The notes under the pieces were generated by a model. It saw only the letters and a list, made by a program, of their open reading frames with translations. It was not told the DNA's origin and made no database searches. Source: Nocardia veterana NBRC 100344 (GTDB lineage Bacteria; Actinomycetota; Actinomycetes; Mycobacteriales; Mycobacteriaceae). From it: a DNA stretch of 64,000 nucleotides. The DNA is taken from assembly GCF_000308855.1 (NCBI RefSeq), contig NZ_BAGM01000210.1, positions 1-64,000 on the forward strand. The letters are read 5' to 3'. Positions 23,487-32,441 of this stretch are shown here, piece after piece; positions within the stretch are counted from its first letter, which is position 1, and each line of letters begins with the position of its first letter. The translations under genes and the position numbers were made by a program.

Positions 23487-24325
23487 TCAGGTTCGCCGAC
23501 CGGGCTCGGGCCAGGCCACATCGTCGACATCGAGCCACGGCGCGGCGGCCAGTGCCACCGGCGTCAGCCCGGTGAAGGCGCGAGCCTCCCGGTGCAGATG
23601 GGACTGATCGGCATAGCCACACTCGTTCGCCACCTCGGCGGCCGCGGCACCGGCCGCCAACCGGTGTGCCGCGTCGTCGAATCGGATCAACCGGGCGGCC
23701 CGTTCGGTGTCATCCCGATCTGCGAACCGAACCGCGACCGCAACTTCTTACGGCTCCAGCCGAACTGACGCGCCAGCGCCTCGACCCGGACGCGCCCACG
23801 CGCGCGCACCATCTGCCGCTAGGCGAAGGCGACCTCGGCGTCGACCAGCGGGCCCGCGTCACGCCGCCGAACCAGCGCGTCGGCCGCGATCGCGAACCGG
23901 GCCTCCCAGTCGCGGGCGGCGTGCAACCGTTCGCGCAGTGCCTCCGCGTCCCGGCCCCACACCTCGTCGAACGCCGTCACCGTCGCCGTCAGCTCCGATA
24001 CGTCGCCGAAGACGCGGCGCGCGAGCGGCGGCGACAGACGAATCTGTAAACAGTCGACCTCGCGGCCGCACGCGCGGAGACCGCCGGGTAGCGGCCCCAC
24101 GATCCCGCCGTGCCGCAGTTCGCGCCCAGCTGTTTCGTCGATCAGCGTCCCGTCGCCGAATTCGACGAAGACGGTCACCGCCGGGTACGGCACCACCCGC
24201 ATATCCACCGATTGCGTTGCCCGACCGGAGAATCCGGCCATCCGCACACCGGCGACCGCGACATTCGACGGCACCGCCAGCCGCCAGACGGCCGCGCTCG
24301 CACGGGCCGGGACCGCAGCACTCAT
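23487..24325 (-). pseudogene. AraC-family regulator, broken by a stop and a frameshift
   Basis: From ATG 24325 an AraC-type N-terminal domain (VVPYPAVTVFVEFGDGTLIDE, GPLPGGLRACGREVDCLQIRLSPPLARRVFG) runs to a TAG at 23819-23821 (VAFA-stop-RQMVRARGRV), probably from TGG. The same frame continues into the first helix-turn-helix (VEALARQFGWSRKKLRSRFGSQIGMTP), then a one-base loss near 23702-23705 shifts it; the end is in another frame (RAARLIRFDDAAHRLAAG, EVANECGYADQSHLHREARAFTGLTP), a canonical AraC second helix. Two independent lesions make loss of function very likely. It precedes the hydrolase lacking its serine, so the pair looks like a decaying regulator-target unit. Confidence 0.85.
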
Positions 24326-24587
24326 ATCCCGATCGTAATCGTCGAACCGGACCCGCCCCGCGGCGTTGTTTGCACGAAGTTTACGAGCGCGAACTCTCGG
24401 CGCAGCCTACGCGGCCGCCGCCACGCCTAGACTCGCGGCCACGTCGCCGGAATCCGAGGCGACTCGTCCGTTCGACCACCGCCGCCCGAACACCGCGCCG
24501 ACGCTCGCGCCGGCGCCGACCCCGAATATCCGGGAGCGATCCGGCCCGCCCGCGATCGGTCCCGAGCCGGAACCACGGGAGGACGCG

Positions 24588-26084
24588 ATGACCACCACGC
24601 ACAGTACGGTGCTCGACCGGGCGGGGACGACCGTGCGGATCCGGACGCCCGGGGAAGTGTTCACGACCCCGGCGCCGACCGCACCGGCCTCGACACTGAT
24701 CCCCCATGCGCCCGATTCCGGACCGCCGCGGCAGCTCAGCCACCTCGACCTGCACCTGCTCGACAGTGAAACCGCCACGGCGCCTTTGCATATCGGCGCG
24801 GTCATGCTGCTCGACTCGGCGGGAGCGGCCGGTGGCCCGCTGGCGGTGACCACGTTGCGGCGGCTGTTCGCGGCGCGGCTGCATCTGATCGCACCGCTGC
24901 GGCGCCGGGTGCGCGCGGTCCCGCTGGGCCTCGACGAGCCCTACTGGGAGGACTGCGACACCGTCGACCTCGGATATCACGTGCGGGCCGCGCGCCTGCC
25001 CGACGGTGCGAGCGATGCCGACCTCGCCGACTACGTCGCGCGCCGCCACGCTCAGCTCCTCGACCGATCCCGCCCGCTGTGGGAATGTCATCTCGTTTCC
25101 GGCTTGTCCGGTGGGCGCCAGGCCGTCTACACGAAAATCCACCACGCGGTGATCGACGGCGTATCCGCCGCGGAGGTCATGGCGGCCATCCTCGACGTCT
25201 CCGAAACTCCGACGGACACACCGCCACCGGCCACCGGGGTGCGCCGCGACCGCACCCCCTCGCTCGTGGAGATGGTGGCGCGCAGCTCCGGCAACGCGAT
25301 GGCCAGGCAGTCGGCGCGTGCTCGCGCGGTCCGGCACGCGGTTCCGGCGCTCCTGCACCACCGCGACGAGTTCCGCGCCAAACACCCCGATGTTCCGTTC
25401 AACGGGCCGCTGAGCGCCTCCCGCAGCGTGGCCTACACGTCCCTGCCGCTCGACGCCGTGAAAGCCGTCAAGCGGTCGATCGACGGCACCGTCAACGACG
25501 TCGTGATGGCGCTGTGCACCTCCGCGCTGCGCAGCTGGATGCTCGATCGCGAACTCCCGGCCACCCGGCCGCTGCTGGCCGCGATTCCGGTCTCCGTGCG
25601 CACCCCGGAGCAGTTCGGCAGTGCGGGAAACCAGTTCTCACTCATGCTTTCTCGGCTGCCGATCGACGAGAGCGATCCGCGCGCCCGGCTGACGATGCTG
25701 CACCACAACCTGGTCCTCGCCAAGGAGCGGTTCCGGCAGCAGCCACCGACCCTGCTGCACGAGCTCACCGCGCTGCTGACCCCGGCCCTGCACGGACTGC
25801 CGACCCGCGCCCTGCTCCGGGCGGCGGCACCCACCCTGCCCCTGGTCAACCTGATCGTGTCGAACGTTCCCGGACCGCAGTTCCCGCTGTACCTCGACGG
25901 AATTCGGGTGCTGGCCAGTTATCCGGTCTCCGTGCTGACCGAACTGTCCGGCGGTCTGAACATCACCGTGATGTCCTACGACGGGCACCTCGACTTCGGC
26001 ATCCTGGGCTGTCCCGACGCCGTTCCCGACATCGGGGAGCTGACGACCCACCTGGGTGCGGCCCTGGCGGAGCTCCATCCGTAG
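24588..26084 (+). CDS. Wax ester synthase/diacylglycerol acyltransferase (WS/DGAT)
   Basis: 498-aa bifunctional acyltransferase making wax esters or triacylglycerols from acyl-CoA. It has the catalytic HHAVIDG (His185, His186, Asp190), the LSHLDLHLLDSET opening, the NDVVMALCTSALR motif and the C-terminal NLIVSNVPGPQFPLYLDG. GGGAGGA precedes ATG 24588 by 6 nt. An extension of about 50 residues precedes the domain. Such genes are multi-copy in Nocardia, Rhodococcus and Mycobacterium and build storage lipid. It is monocistronic here and convergent with the thioredoxin-fold gene. Confidence 0.94.
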   Translation: MTTTHSTVLDRAGTTVRIRTPGEVFTTPAPTAPASTLIPHAPDSGPPRQLSHLDLHLLDSETATAPLHIGAVMLLDSAGAAGGPLAVTTLRRLFAARLHLIAPLRRRVRAVPLGLDEPYWEDCDTVDLGYHVRAARLPDGASDADLADYVARRHAQLLDRSRPLWECHLVSGLSGGRQAVYTKIHHAVIDGVSAAEVMAAILDVSETPTDTPPPATGVRRDRTPSLVEMVARSSGNAMARQSARARAVRHAVPALLHHRDEFRAKHPDVPFNGPLSASRSVAYTSLPLDAVKAVKRSIDGTVNDVVMALCTSALRSWMLDRELPATRPLLAAIPVSVRTPEQFGSAGNQFSLMLSRLPIDESDPRARLTMLHHNLVLAKERFRQQPPTLLHELTALLTPALHGLPTRALLRAAAPTLPLVNLIVSNVPGPQFPLYLDGIRVLASYPVSVLTELSGGLNITVMSYDGHLDFGILGCPDAVPDIGELTTHLGAALAELHP

Positions 26085-26122
26085 GAGTCACGGCCGCGGC
26101 GACGAGTCGGCCGATCCGGACG

Positions 26123-26869
26123 TCAGCGCGCCGCCGCGATCACCGCGGCGAGTCCACCCGGGCGCATCAGGACGTCGCTGTCGCTGATCTGCTTGCCGCC
26201 GACATGGACGGTCGGCGTGGACGTCACGCCGCCGGCGAGCGCTTCCCTGGTCTTCGTCCGCAGATAGCCGTCGTAGGTGCGGTCGAGGATGCAGTGCGCC
26301 ACAGTGTCTTCGGAATAGCCGGCCGCTGCCGCGATGGCCACGAGTTCGCGGTCGGTGAGCCCGGCGCCGCCCTCTTCGGGTTGGCGGGCGAACATCGCCG
26401 ACAGCCACGACTGGTAGTGGTCCACCCCGGCATTCGCCACACAGAACGAGGCGTTGCCGGCGCGCGAGGAGTACTGCGTGGTGCTCGCTCGATCGAGGAA
26501 ACTGATGACGCTGTATTCGACGACGGCGGTGCCGTCGCGAACCGCGCTCTCCAGAGCCGGCCCGTTGGCCGCTTCGAACATTTTGCAGGCGGGGCACTGG
26601 AGATCCATGACCACCCGGACGGTCACCTTCGCCTTCGGGTCACCGACTCGGACCGCACCGTCGGCCAGGACGTGATCGACGGTCGACGATCCGGTCGCCG
26701 CCGTGGCGGTGCCCGCGATCGGATCCGTCAGCGCACCGCGCGCCACCACACCGATTCCGATCGCGGCGGCAACGGCCAGCAGGACGACCACCGGGATCAG
26801 GACGGTCGGATATGGGCGGCGCGGCGCAGGCTGCGGCGCCGGCGGCCACCCGCCGGGATGGGCGTTCAT
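26123..26869 (-). CDS. DsbA-like membrane-anchored thiol-disulfide oxidoreductase
   Basis: 248-aa protein with a Pro-rich cytoplasmic start, one transmembrane helix (residues about 22-44) and an extracytoplasmic thioredoxin-fold domain. The redox motif is Cys92-Pro-Ala-Cys95 in DLQCPACKMFE and the cis-proline loop is TSTPTVHV, both typical of the DsbA-like thioredoxin_4 family (as in Rv2969c-type proteins). Two additional cysteines (ASFCVANAG, VAHCILDR) are also usual. It likely forms or isomerises disulfides in exported proteins. ATG 26869 is chosen by family start; there is no strong ribosome site. Confidence 0.9.
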   Translation of the reverse strand: MNAHPGGWPPAPQPAPRRPYPTVLIPVVVLLAVAAAIGIGVVARGALTDPIAGTATAATGSSTVDHVLADGAVRVGDPKAKVTVRVVMDLQCPACKMFEAANGPALESAVRDGTAVVEYSVISFLDRASTTQYSSRAGNASFCVANAGVDHYQSWLSAMFARQPEEGGAGLTDRELVAIAAAAGYSEDTVAHCILDRTYDGYLRTKTREALAGGVTSTPTVHVGGKQISDSDVLMRPGGLAAVIAAAR

Positions 26870-27122
26870 CGAGGTTCCCCCGCTCGTCAGGATGTGTCCG
26901 CTCAGCCTATAGTGCGGCCGCTCCGCGGGCGCGGGCACCGAATTTCGGAGCACACTTGTACACTGACTCGAATGGTCGCCGCCGACCGGTGTCATCCTGA
27001 ACACGGCCCATACGCAGTGCCGTAAGGAAAAGATCCCGGGCTGCATGCATGGAAACCCGCTCCGGTGGTATCCCCGATGCGACATCAGTGAGCATACGGT
27101 CGTACACAGAGTTGGGGCTGCC

Positions 27123-28235
27123 ATGAACCTGTTGAAATGGAGCAAACGGCCCGCCGCCGATATCGACGCGCAGAAACCCGGCACGAATATCGTGCGCGGG
27201 TTGGTGGCGCGCGCGACCACCCCACTGCTTCCGGACGATTACCTGCGGCTGCTCAATCCGCTCTGGACGGCCCGCGAACTCCGGGGACGGGTCGTCGACG
27301 TCGTCAAGGAGACGCCCGATTCGGCCACCGTCACCATCCGCCCCGGCTGGGGTTTTCCGGCCACCTATCACCCCGGGCAATACGTCGGCATCGGCCTGCA
27401 GATCGACGGCCGCTGGCATTGGCGGTCGTATTCGCTCACCTCGATCGGCGGTGGCCGGGACAAAACCATCTCGATCACGGTCAAGGCCAACCCCGACGGC
27501 TTCCTGTCCACCCATCTGGTCGACGGCGTCGCCCCCGGCACCGTCATCCGGCTGGCCGCCCCGAAGGGCGATTTCCGCCTGCCCGAACCGGTTCCGGGCA
27601 AAATCCTGTTCGTCACCGCGGGCAGCGGGATCACCCCGGTGATCGCGATGCTGCGCGCGCTCGAGACCCGCGGGCAGAGCCCGGACATCTGCCACGTGCA
27701 CGCCGCACCGACCCGCGACGACGTCATCTTCCTCGACGAAATGCGGACCCGCGCCGCCGAATGCCCCGACTACGAGCTCACCCTCCAACTCACCAGGGAG
27801 ATGGGCAAATTCGACGTCGCGCGCCTCGACGAGTGGGTGCCCGACTGGCGGGAACGCGACTGCTGGGCCTGCGGGCCGCCGTCCTTGCTCGACGCGATGG
27901 AGTCCCATTACGAGGCCGGCGGCCTGCGCCACCGGCTGCACACCGAGCGATTCACCATCGCCCGCACCGACCACGGCGGCGAGGGCGGCACGGTGTATTT
28001 CGCGACATCGGGCAAGGAGACGGAAATCGACGGCGCCACAACCCTTCTGGAGGCGGGCGAACGCCTCGGCATCACGATGCCGTTCGGCTGCCGGATGGGG
28101 ATCTGCCAGACCTGCGTGGTCCCGCTGGCCGGTGGATATGTCCGCGATCTCCGCACCGGGGCGGAGCGTCGCGAAGGAGAACGAATCCAGACGTGCATCA
28201 GCAGCGTGTCTGGTGAATGCACCCTCGAGATGTAG
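27123..28235 (+). CDS. Ferredoxin reductase partner of acyl-CoA desaturase
   Basis: 370-aa FAD/[2Fe-2S] oxidoreductase that passes NADPH electrons to the desaturase encoded next. FAD-binding motif WRSYSLTS, NAD-binding VTAGSGITPVIAML, and C-terminal plant-type ferredoxin with Cys323, Cys328, Cys331 and Cys358. This is the Rv3230c arrangement: reductase followed by DesA3. The 8-nt spacing to the desaturase and absence of any separate promoter indicate one operon. ATG 27123 opens the family-typical N-terminus; ribosome site weak. Confidence 0.94.
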   Translation: MNLLKWSKRPAADIDAQKPGTNIVRGLVARATTPLLPDDYLRLLNPLWTARELRGRVVDVVKETPDSATVTIRPGWGFPATYHPGQYVGIGLQIDGRWHWRSYSLTSIGGGRDKTISITVKANPDGFLSTHLVDGVAPGTVIRLAAPKGDFRLPEPVPGKILFVTAGSGITPVIAMLRALETRGQSPDICHVHAAPTRDDVIFLDEMRTRAAECPDYELTLQLTREMGKFDVARLDEWVPDWRERDCWACGPPSLLDAMESHYEAGGLRHRLHTERFTIARTDHGGEGGTVYFATSGKETEIDGATTLLEAGERLGITMPFGCRMGICQTCVVPLAGGYVRDLRTGAERREGERIQTCISSVSGECTLEM

Positions 28236-28243
28236 GAGACGAG

Positions 28244-29485
28244 ATGGCCATCACCGATATCGATGCCTACGCACACCTGACCGCCGCGGACATCGAGGCA
28301 CTGGGCGCCGAACTGGACACCATCCGCCGCGATGTCGAGGACTCACGCGGCGAGCGCGACGCCCGGTACGTCCACCGCACGATCGCGCTGCAGCGCGTCT
28401 TGGCCGCCGGCGGCCGGGCCACCCTCCTGTTCAGCAACCGCCGGATCGCCTGGTGTGCGGGGACCGCGATGCTCGCCCTGGCCAAGATCATCGAAAACAT
28501 GGAGCTCGGGCACAATGTGATGCACGGCCAATGGGACTGGATGAACGATCCGGAGATCCACTCCTCGTCGTGGGAGTGGGACACCACCTGTCCGAGCGTG
28601 CAGTGGAAGCACTCCCACAATTTCGTCCACCACAAGTACACCAATGTCGTCGGCATGGACGACGACGTCGGCTACGGCATTCTGCGCGTCACCCGCGATC
28701 AGCGCTGGGAGTGGTGGAACATCGGGAACCCGGTCTACAACCTGATTCTGGCGACGGCGTTCGAATGGGGCGTCGCGCTGCATCACCTCGAGGTCGAAAA
28801 GATCCGCCGCGGGGACAAGACCTGGCGGCAGGCGCTGCGGGATCTACGCATCATCGGCACCAAGGTCGGCAAACAGGCCGCCAAGGACTATCTGATCTAT
28901 CCGGCCCTGTCCGGGCGGAACTGGAAGACCACACTCACCGCCGACGCCACCGCCAACCTCATCCGCAACTACTGGGCCTATCTGGTGATCTTCTGCGGCC
29001 ACTTCCCCGACGGCGCGGAGAAATTCACCACCGCCGAACTCGCTGAGGAGGATCAGCCGCGCTGGTATCTGCGACAGATGCTGGGCTCGGCCAACTTCCG
29101 GGCCGGACCGCTGATGCGCTTTCTGAGCGGCAACCTCAGCCACCAGATCGAGCACCACCTGTTCCCGGATCTACCGAGCAACCGCTACGAGGAGATCGCC
29201 GTCCGGGTCCGCGCGTTGTGCGACAAATACGATCTCCCGTACACGACCGGTTCGCTCGCCCGTCAATATCTGCAATCGTTTCGGACCATCGCGAAACTGG
29301 CCCTGCCCAATGCCCTGCTCGCCGCGACCGCCGACGATGCGCCGGAGACCGCCTCCGAGTTGCGTTTCGCGGTCCGAGCGGGGATGCAGGAGCATTTCGG
29401 GGTGGACCCGGCGACCGGTAAGCGCCGCGGGCTCCGCACCGCACTGCGCGAACTGAAGCGGGCGCCGATTCGGGCAGCCGCCTGA
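28244..29485 (+). CDS. desA3: Acyl-CoA delta-9 desaturase (DesA3-type)
   Basis: 413-aa membrane di-iron desaturase that introduces the delta-9 double bond into stearoyl-CoA (oleate, tuberculostearate precursor). All three histidine boxes are present: HNVMH, HSHNFVHHKYTN and HQIEHHLFPDLP. TAGGAGA lies 5 nt before ATG 28244. It receives electrons from the reductase encoded 8 nt upstream. A clear hairpin (29500-29530) closes the operon. Length and motifs match the mycobacterial DesA3 group. Confidence 0.95.
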   Translation: MAITDIDAYAHLTAADIEALGAELDTIRRDVEDSRGERDARYVHRTIALQRVLAAGGRATLLFSNRRIAWCAGTAMLALAKIIENMELGHNVMHGQWDWMNDPEIHSSSWEWDTTCPSVQWKHSHNFVHHKYTNVVGMDDDVGYGILRVTRDQRWEWWNIGNPVYNLILATAFEWGVALHHLEVEKIRRGDKTWRQALRDLRIIGTKVGKQAAKDYLIYPALSGRNWKTTLTADATANLIRNYWAYLVIFCGHFPDGAEKFTTAELAEEDQPRWYLRQMLGSANFRAGPLMRFLSGNLSHQIEHHLFPDLPSNRYEEIAVRVRALCDKYDLPYTTGSLARQYLQSFRTIAKLALPNALLAATADDAPETASELRFAVRAGMQEHFGVDPATGKRRGLRTALRELKRAPIRAAA

Positions 29486-29499
29486 GTCCGAGGCACGGC

Positions 29500-29530
29500 C
29501 GGGCCGCTGCCGGGAGCAAGCAGCGGCCCG
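29500..29530. terminator. Hairpin terminator after desaturase operon
   Basis: CGGGCCGCTG (29500-29509) and CAGCGGCCCG (29521-29530) form a perfect 10-bp stem with an 11-nt loop between the convergent desaturase and SDR genes. Confidence 0.7.
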
Positions 29531-29563
29531 GATCGCGGGGGATCGCTCTCCCTCGGATCCGCG

Positions 29564-30304
29564 TCACGGCAGAACGGTCAGGCCCTTCGCGGTGAGCAGA
29601 TACGACGGCGCCATCTCGGCGAGATCCGTTGCCGCCAAATCGAACAGGGCATCGCCGGCCACCGCGGGCGTGAGCGGGTCACCCAACCGCTCGATGTATT
29701 CCTCGACGGTGTGACCGGACCGCTCGGCATAGGCTCGCACCGCCGCGAGACCGAGGCCGGTGGCGGGCGTGAGCTGTGGCAGCACCGCGGTGAAACCGAT
29801 GTCCAGACCGGCCCGGTGCGCCTCGTCCCGGGCGTAGCCGGTGATGAACCGCTGTGTCGCCTTCGCCCCCGCGTAACCACCGCTGAGCGGCGAGCCGTTC
29901 ACGGCGGCGCCGCTGCTCACCACGATGACGCGGCCGCCCGGCGGCATCGGCGTCGTCAAGGCTTCGCGCAGCCAGTGGAAGGCGATGCGCACATCGGCAT
30001 TCCAGTTCGCCGAGAACGATTCCCAGGTGTGGTGCTGCAGTGGTCGCATCAGTGGGGCCGCGCCCGCGACGAGGATCAGGATGTCCGGCCGGTACCGGTC
30101 GAGCAGCGTGCCCGGGACCGTCGGGTCGGTGGCGTCGGCCACCTCGGGTTCGATACCCGGTGTCTGCGCGGCGAGTTCGGTCAGTGCGGACGCCGTACGG
30201 GCCACCGCCACCACCGGTGCCCCGGCTCGGGCGAACGCCACCGCGACGCCGCGACCCAAACCTCGGCCGGCACCGACGACCATCGTGCGCTGCGCCGCGT
30301 TCAT
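29564..30304 (-). CDS. Short-chain dehydrogenase/reductase
   Basis: 246-aa SDR with MVVGAGRGLGRGVAVAFARAG as cofactor site, VVSSGAAVNGS serine and YAGAKAT Tyr-x-x-x-Lys. The canonical NNAG is replaced by LVAGAAPLM. ATG 30304 overlaps the upstream SDR stop as ATGA, so the two are coupled. Both follow the ECF sigma/cupin genes on the same strand and share a promoter-like element at 31074-31106. Substrate unknown. Confidence 0.85.
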   Translation of the reverse strand: MNAAQRTMVVGAGRGLGRGVAVAFARAGAPVVAVARTASALTELAAQTPGIEPEVADATDPTVPGTLLDRYRPDILILVAGAAPLMRPLQHHTWESFSANWNADVRIAFHWLREALTTPMPPGGRVIVVSSGAAVNGSPLSGGYAGAKATQRFITGYARDEAHRAGLDIGFTAVLPQLTPATGLGLAAVRAYAERSGHTVEEYIERLGDPLTPAVAGDALFDLAATDLAEMAPSYLLTAKGLTVLP

Positions 30305-31038
30305 GCCGACACCGCCACTGCCCGCGCGGCCGCCGCGTTCGCCCGCTCCAGCGCCTTCACGATGCCATCCGCCCAGCCGGATGCGAGCGTCGCCGACATC
30401 GGGTCGGGGAAGATCTCCTCCTGCCCGCTCGCGACCCCGTCCAGAATCGCTCCGGCCACCGCCGCGGGTTCGGCCTTGGGCAGGTCCCACTCGCGGATCA
30501 TGTCGGTGTTCATCGGTCCGGGCAGTGCCGCGTGCACGCGTACGCCCTGTCCGGCCAACAGGAACCGCAGCGATTGGGTCAGCGAGAACGCGGCGGCTTT
30601 GGAGATGGCGTAGGCGGGTGTGACGGGCACGGTCGCCAACGCGGCCAGGGACAGGATATTGACGACCGCGCCGCGTGAGGTCCGCAGTCGCGGCAGGAAG
30701 GCCTGCGTCACGCGATAGGTCCCGAACAGGTTGACCGCCAGGTGGTTCTCGACGACGGCCGGGTCGGTGAGCTCATCGACGGTGCACACACCGGCGTTGT
30801 TGACCAGTACGTCGAGCCCGTCGACCGCGGCGGCCGCGGTCCGGATCTGCTCGGGGTCGGTGACGTCCAGCCGCACCGGGACGACGCGGCGATCGGGATG
30901 GTCGACAGGCCGGCGGGCCGCGGCGTACACGCGCTGCGCGCCGCGGTCGAGTGCCGCGTCCACCAGGGCGTGCCCGAGGCCGCGGTTGGCGCCGGTGATC
31001 AGGACGGACTGTCCGGCGAGCGTGGTTGTGTGAGTCAT
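30301..31038 (-). CDS. Short-chain dehydrogenase/reductase
   Basis: 245-aa classical SDR: TGANRGLGHALVDAAL cofactor motif, NNAGV, Ser in NILSLAAL and YAISKAA catalytic Tyr/Lys, and PGPMNTDM after the active site. ATG 31038 is preceded by AAGGAAC at good spacing. It is the first gene of an SDR pair and has, just upstream, an element nearly identical to the one preceding the ECF sigma gene, making it a probable sigma target. Confidence 0.87.
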   Translation of the reverse strand: MTHTTTLAGQSVLITGANRGLGHALVDAALDRGAQRVYAAARRPVDHPDRRVVPVRLDVTDPEQIRTAAAAVDGLDVLVNNAGVCTVDELTDPAVVENHLAVNLFGTYRVTQAFLPRLRTSRGAVVNILSLAALATVPVTPAYAISKAAAFSLTQSLRFLLAGQGVRVHAALPGPMNTDMIREWDLPKAEPAAVAGAILDGVASGQEEIFPDPMSATLASGWADGIVKALERANAAAARAVAVSA

Positions 31039-31073
31039 TGATCGTTCCTTACGGGGAAGTTCTGGCTGTGCAC

Positions 31074-31106
31074 CTGTGTGACGCACGCGCACCCGGTCTG
31101 TCATCG
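31074..31106 (-). promoter_or_regulatory. Candidate ECF promoter of the SDR pair
   Basis: 33-bp element matching 27 of 33 positions with the element in front of the ECF sigma gene (32374-32406). On the transcribed strand it reads GATGACAGACCGGGTG followed by a CGTCACACAG block; CGTC is a common ECF -10 core. It overlaps the last codons of the cupin-like gene, showing a separate promoter for the SDR pair. Confidence 0.55.
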
Positions 31107-31355
31107 CCGCCGGCGTGTCACCGCGGCGAGGATCAGCGGGCCCGGCCCCGGATTGAACAGCCGGCGCACCGGCACGGCGGACGGTGCGAGCACCGCCCCG
31201 GCGGCGAACCGGACCCGGCGGCCACTACGACATTCCAACTCCAGTTCGCCGGCGGCCACCACGACCAGAGCGTCGGCCCAGTCACCGGTTTCGTAGTCGA
31301 GCTCCTCCCCCGGCCGCAGGACCAGGGTCCAGCGCCGAATCCGCCGCGTGTCCAT
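31101..31355 (-). CDS. Small cupin-like protein coupled to ECF sigma
   Basis: 84-aa protein: WTLVLRPGEELDYETGDWADALVVVAAGELELECRSGRRVRFAAGAVLAPSAV has the repeated beta-strand, Gly-rich pattern of a one-domain cupin, but lacks the usual histidine metal ligands. Its ATG (31353-31355) overlaps the sigma stop by one base (TGATG), so they are coupled. Cupin partners of ECF factors can serve as ligand sensors or anti-sigma-like modulators; that role is inference. Confidence 0.65.
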   Translation of the reverse strand: MDTRRIRRWTLVLRPGEELDYETGDWADALVVVAAGELELECRSGRRVRFAAGAVLAPSAVPVRRLFNPGPGPLILAAVTRRRR

Positions 31356-32371
31356 CAGTCCGGCAACGGAAGTTCGGCCGGTAAGGCGAACGCGGCGAAC
31401 AACTCCGGCTGCTGGAACAGGGCGATCTCGGTGAGTGCGGCACCCTCGACGGTGAGGACGCCGATGGCGAATGCGGCGAAGGCGTGGGCACCCGGTGCAC
31501 GCCAGTAGAGGCCGAAGGCCGGTTGCCGGTTGGCACCGGTGGGCCGCAGCCGCCAACCACTGCCCATATCTCCGAACACGTGGTCGGTGAAGAACGTGGC
31601 GATATCGCGGCGGCCGGCGAACCAGACCGTGCCCGGCGGCATGATCAACTTCGCGTCCGCCCGCAGCAATTCGACCAGCGCGGCCGGGTCGGCACTTTCC
31701 CAGGCGCTGATCAACCGCGTCAGGGCGCGGGGCTCCGCGGCGGTCGGCACCGGCCGCCACCGGGTGCGTTCCGGCGGGAGATGGTCGGCCAATGCGGCAT
31801 GCGCTCGCTGCAGCGCACTGTTGACGGCCGCTCGACTGATCCCCAGCGCGGCAGCCGTATCGGCGACCGACCAGTCCAACGTATCCCGCAGGATCAGGAC
31901 GGCACGTTGCCGCGCGGGCAGCCGCTGGATCGCCGCCAGGAAAGCCAGCTCGATGGTCTCCCGCGCGGTGACCACCGCCTCCGGCTCCTCCTGCGCCGCG
32001 GCGGCCGGCTCCAGCAGGCGGTCCGGATAGGGCTGCAACCACGGCACATCCACCGCGGCCAGCCGGTAGCGCCGCGGATCGGCGGGACCGGCGAGATCGC
32101 TCGGCCAGGCCCGCGCCTTGCGGCGCCGCAGCGCGTCCAGGCACGCATGGGTCGCGATTCCGTACACCCATGCGCGCAGAGAGGAGCGGCCCTCGTAGGA
32201 ACCCAGCCGAGCCCAGGCCCGGACCAACGTCTCCTGTACCGCGTCCTCGGCGTCCTCGACCGAGCCCAGCATGCGGTAGCAATGCACCTGCAGCTCGTGT
32301 CGCATCGGCTCGACCAGGCGCGCGAACGACGGCTCGTCACCGGCGCGCGCCGCCTCCACCAGCTGATCCAT
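31355..32371 (-). CDS. ECF RNA polymerase sigma factor with SnoaL-like C-terminal domain
   Basis: 338-aa SigG-like ECF factor: sigma2 (HELQVHCYRMLGSVEDAEDAVQETLVRAWARLG), sigma4 (LPARQRAVLILRDTLDWSVADTAAALGIS, VNSALQRAHAAL), and a C-terminal NTF2-like domain (residues about 210-330) that regulates activity in this group. Start ATG 32371; the promoter-like element begins only 3 nt upstream of it, so the transcript may be nearly leaderless. It heads an operon with the cupin-like gene. The shared element before the SDR pair suggests autoregulation and control of the SDRs. Confidence 0.92.
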   Translation of the reverse strand: MDQLVEAARAGDEPSFARLVEPMRHELQVHCYRMLGSVEDAEDAVQETLVRAWARLGSYEGRSSLRAWVYGIATHACLDALRRRKARAWPSDLAGPADPRRYRLAAVDVPWLQPYPDRLLEPAAAAQEEPEAVVTARETIELAFLAAIQRLPARQRAVLILRDTLDWSVADTAAALGISRAAVNSALQRAHAALADHLPPERTRWRPVPTAAEPRALTRLISAWESADPAALVELLRADAKLIMPPGTVWFAGRRDIATFFTDHVFGDMGSGWRLRPTGANRQPAFGLYWRAPGAHAFAAFAIGVLTVEGAALTEIALFQQPELFAAFALPAELPLPD

Positions 32372-32373
32372 AT

Positions 32374-32406
32374 CTGTATGACGCGCTCACACCCGATCAG
32401 TCATCG
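32374..32406 (-). promoter_or_regulatory. Candidate autoregulated ECF promoter
   Basis: 33-bp element directly before the sigma start codon; on the transcribed strand GATGACTGATCGGGTG then CGTCATACAG. Matches 27 of 33 positions with 31074-31106, exactly 1300 bp away. The proximity to the start codon and the CGTC core favour a promoter; an operator for another regulator is the alternative. Confidence 0.55.
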
Positions 32407-32441
32407 GTGCGCCGGCATCCGCTCCCGAATCGGGGGCGCAC

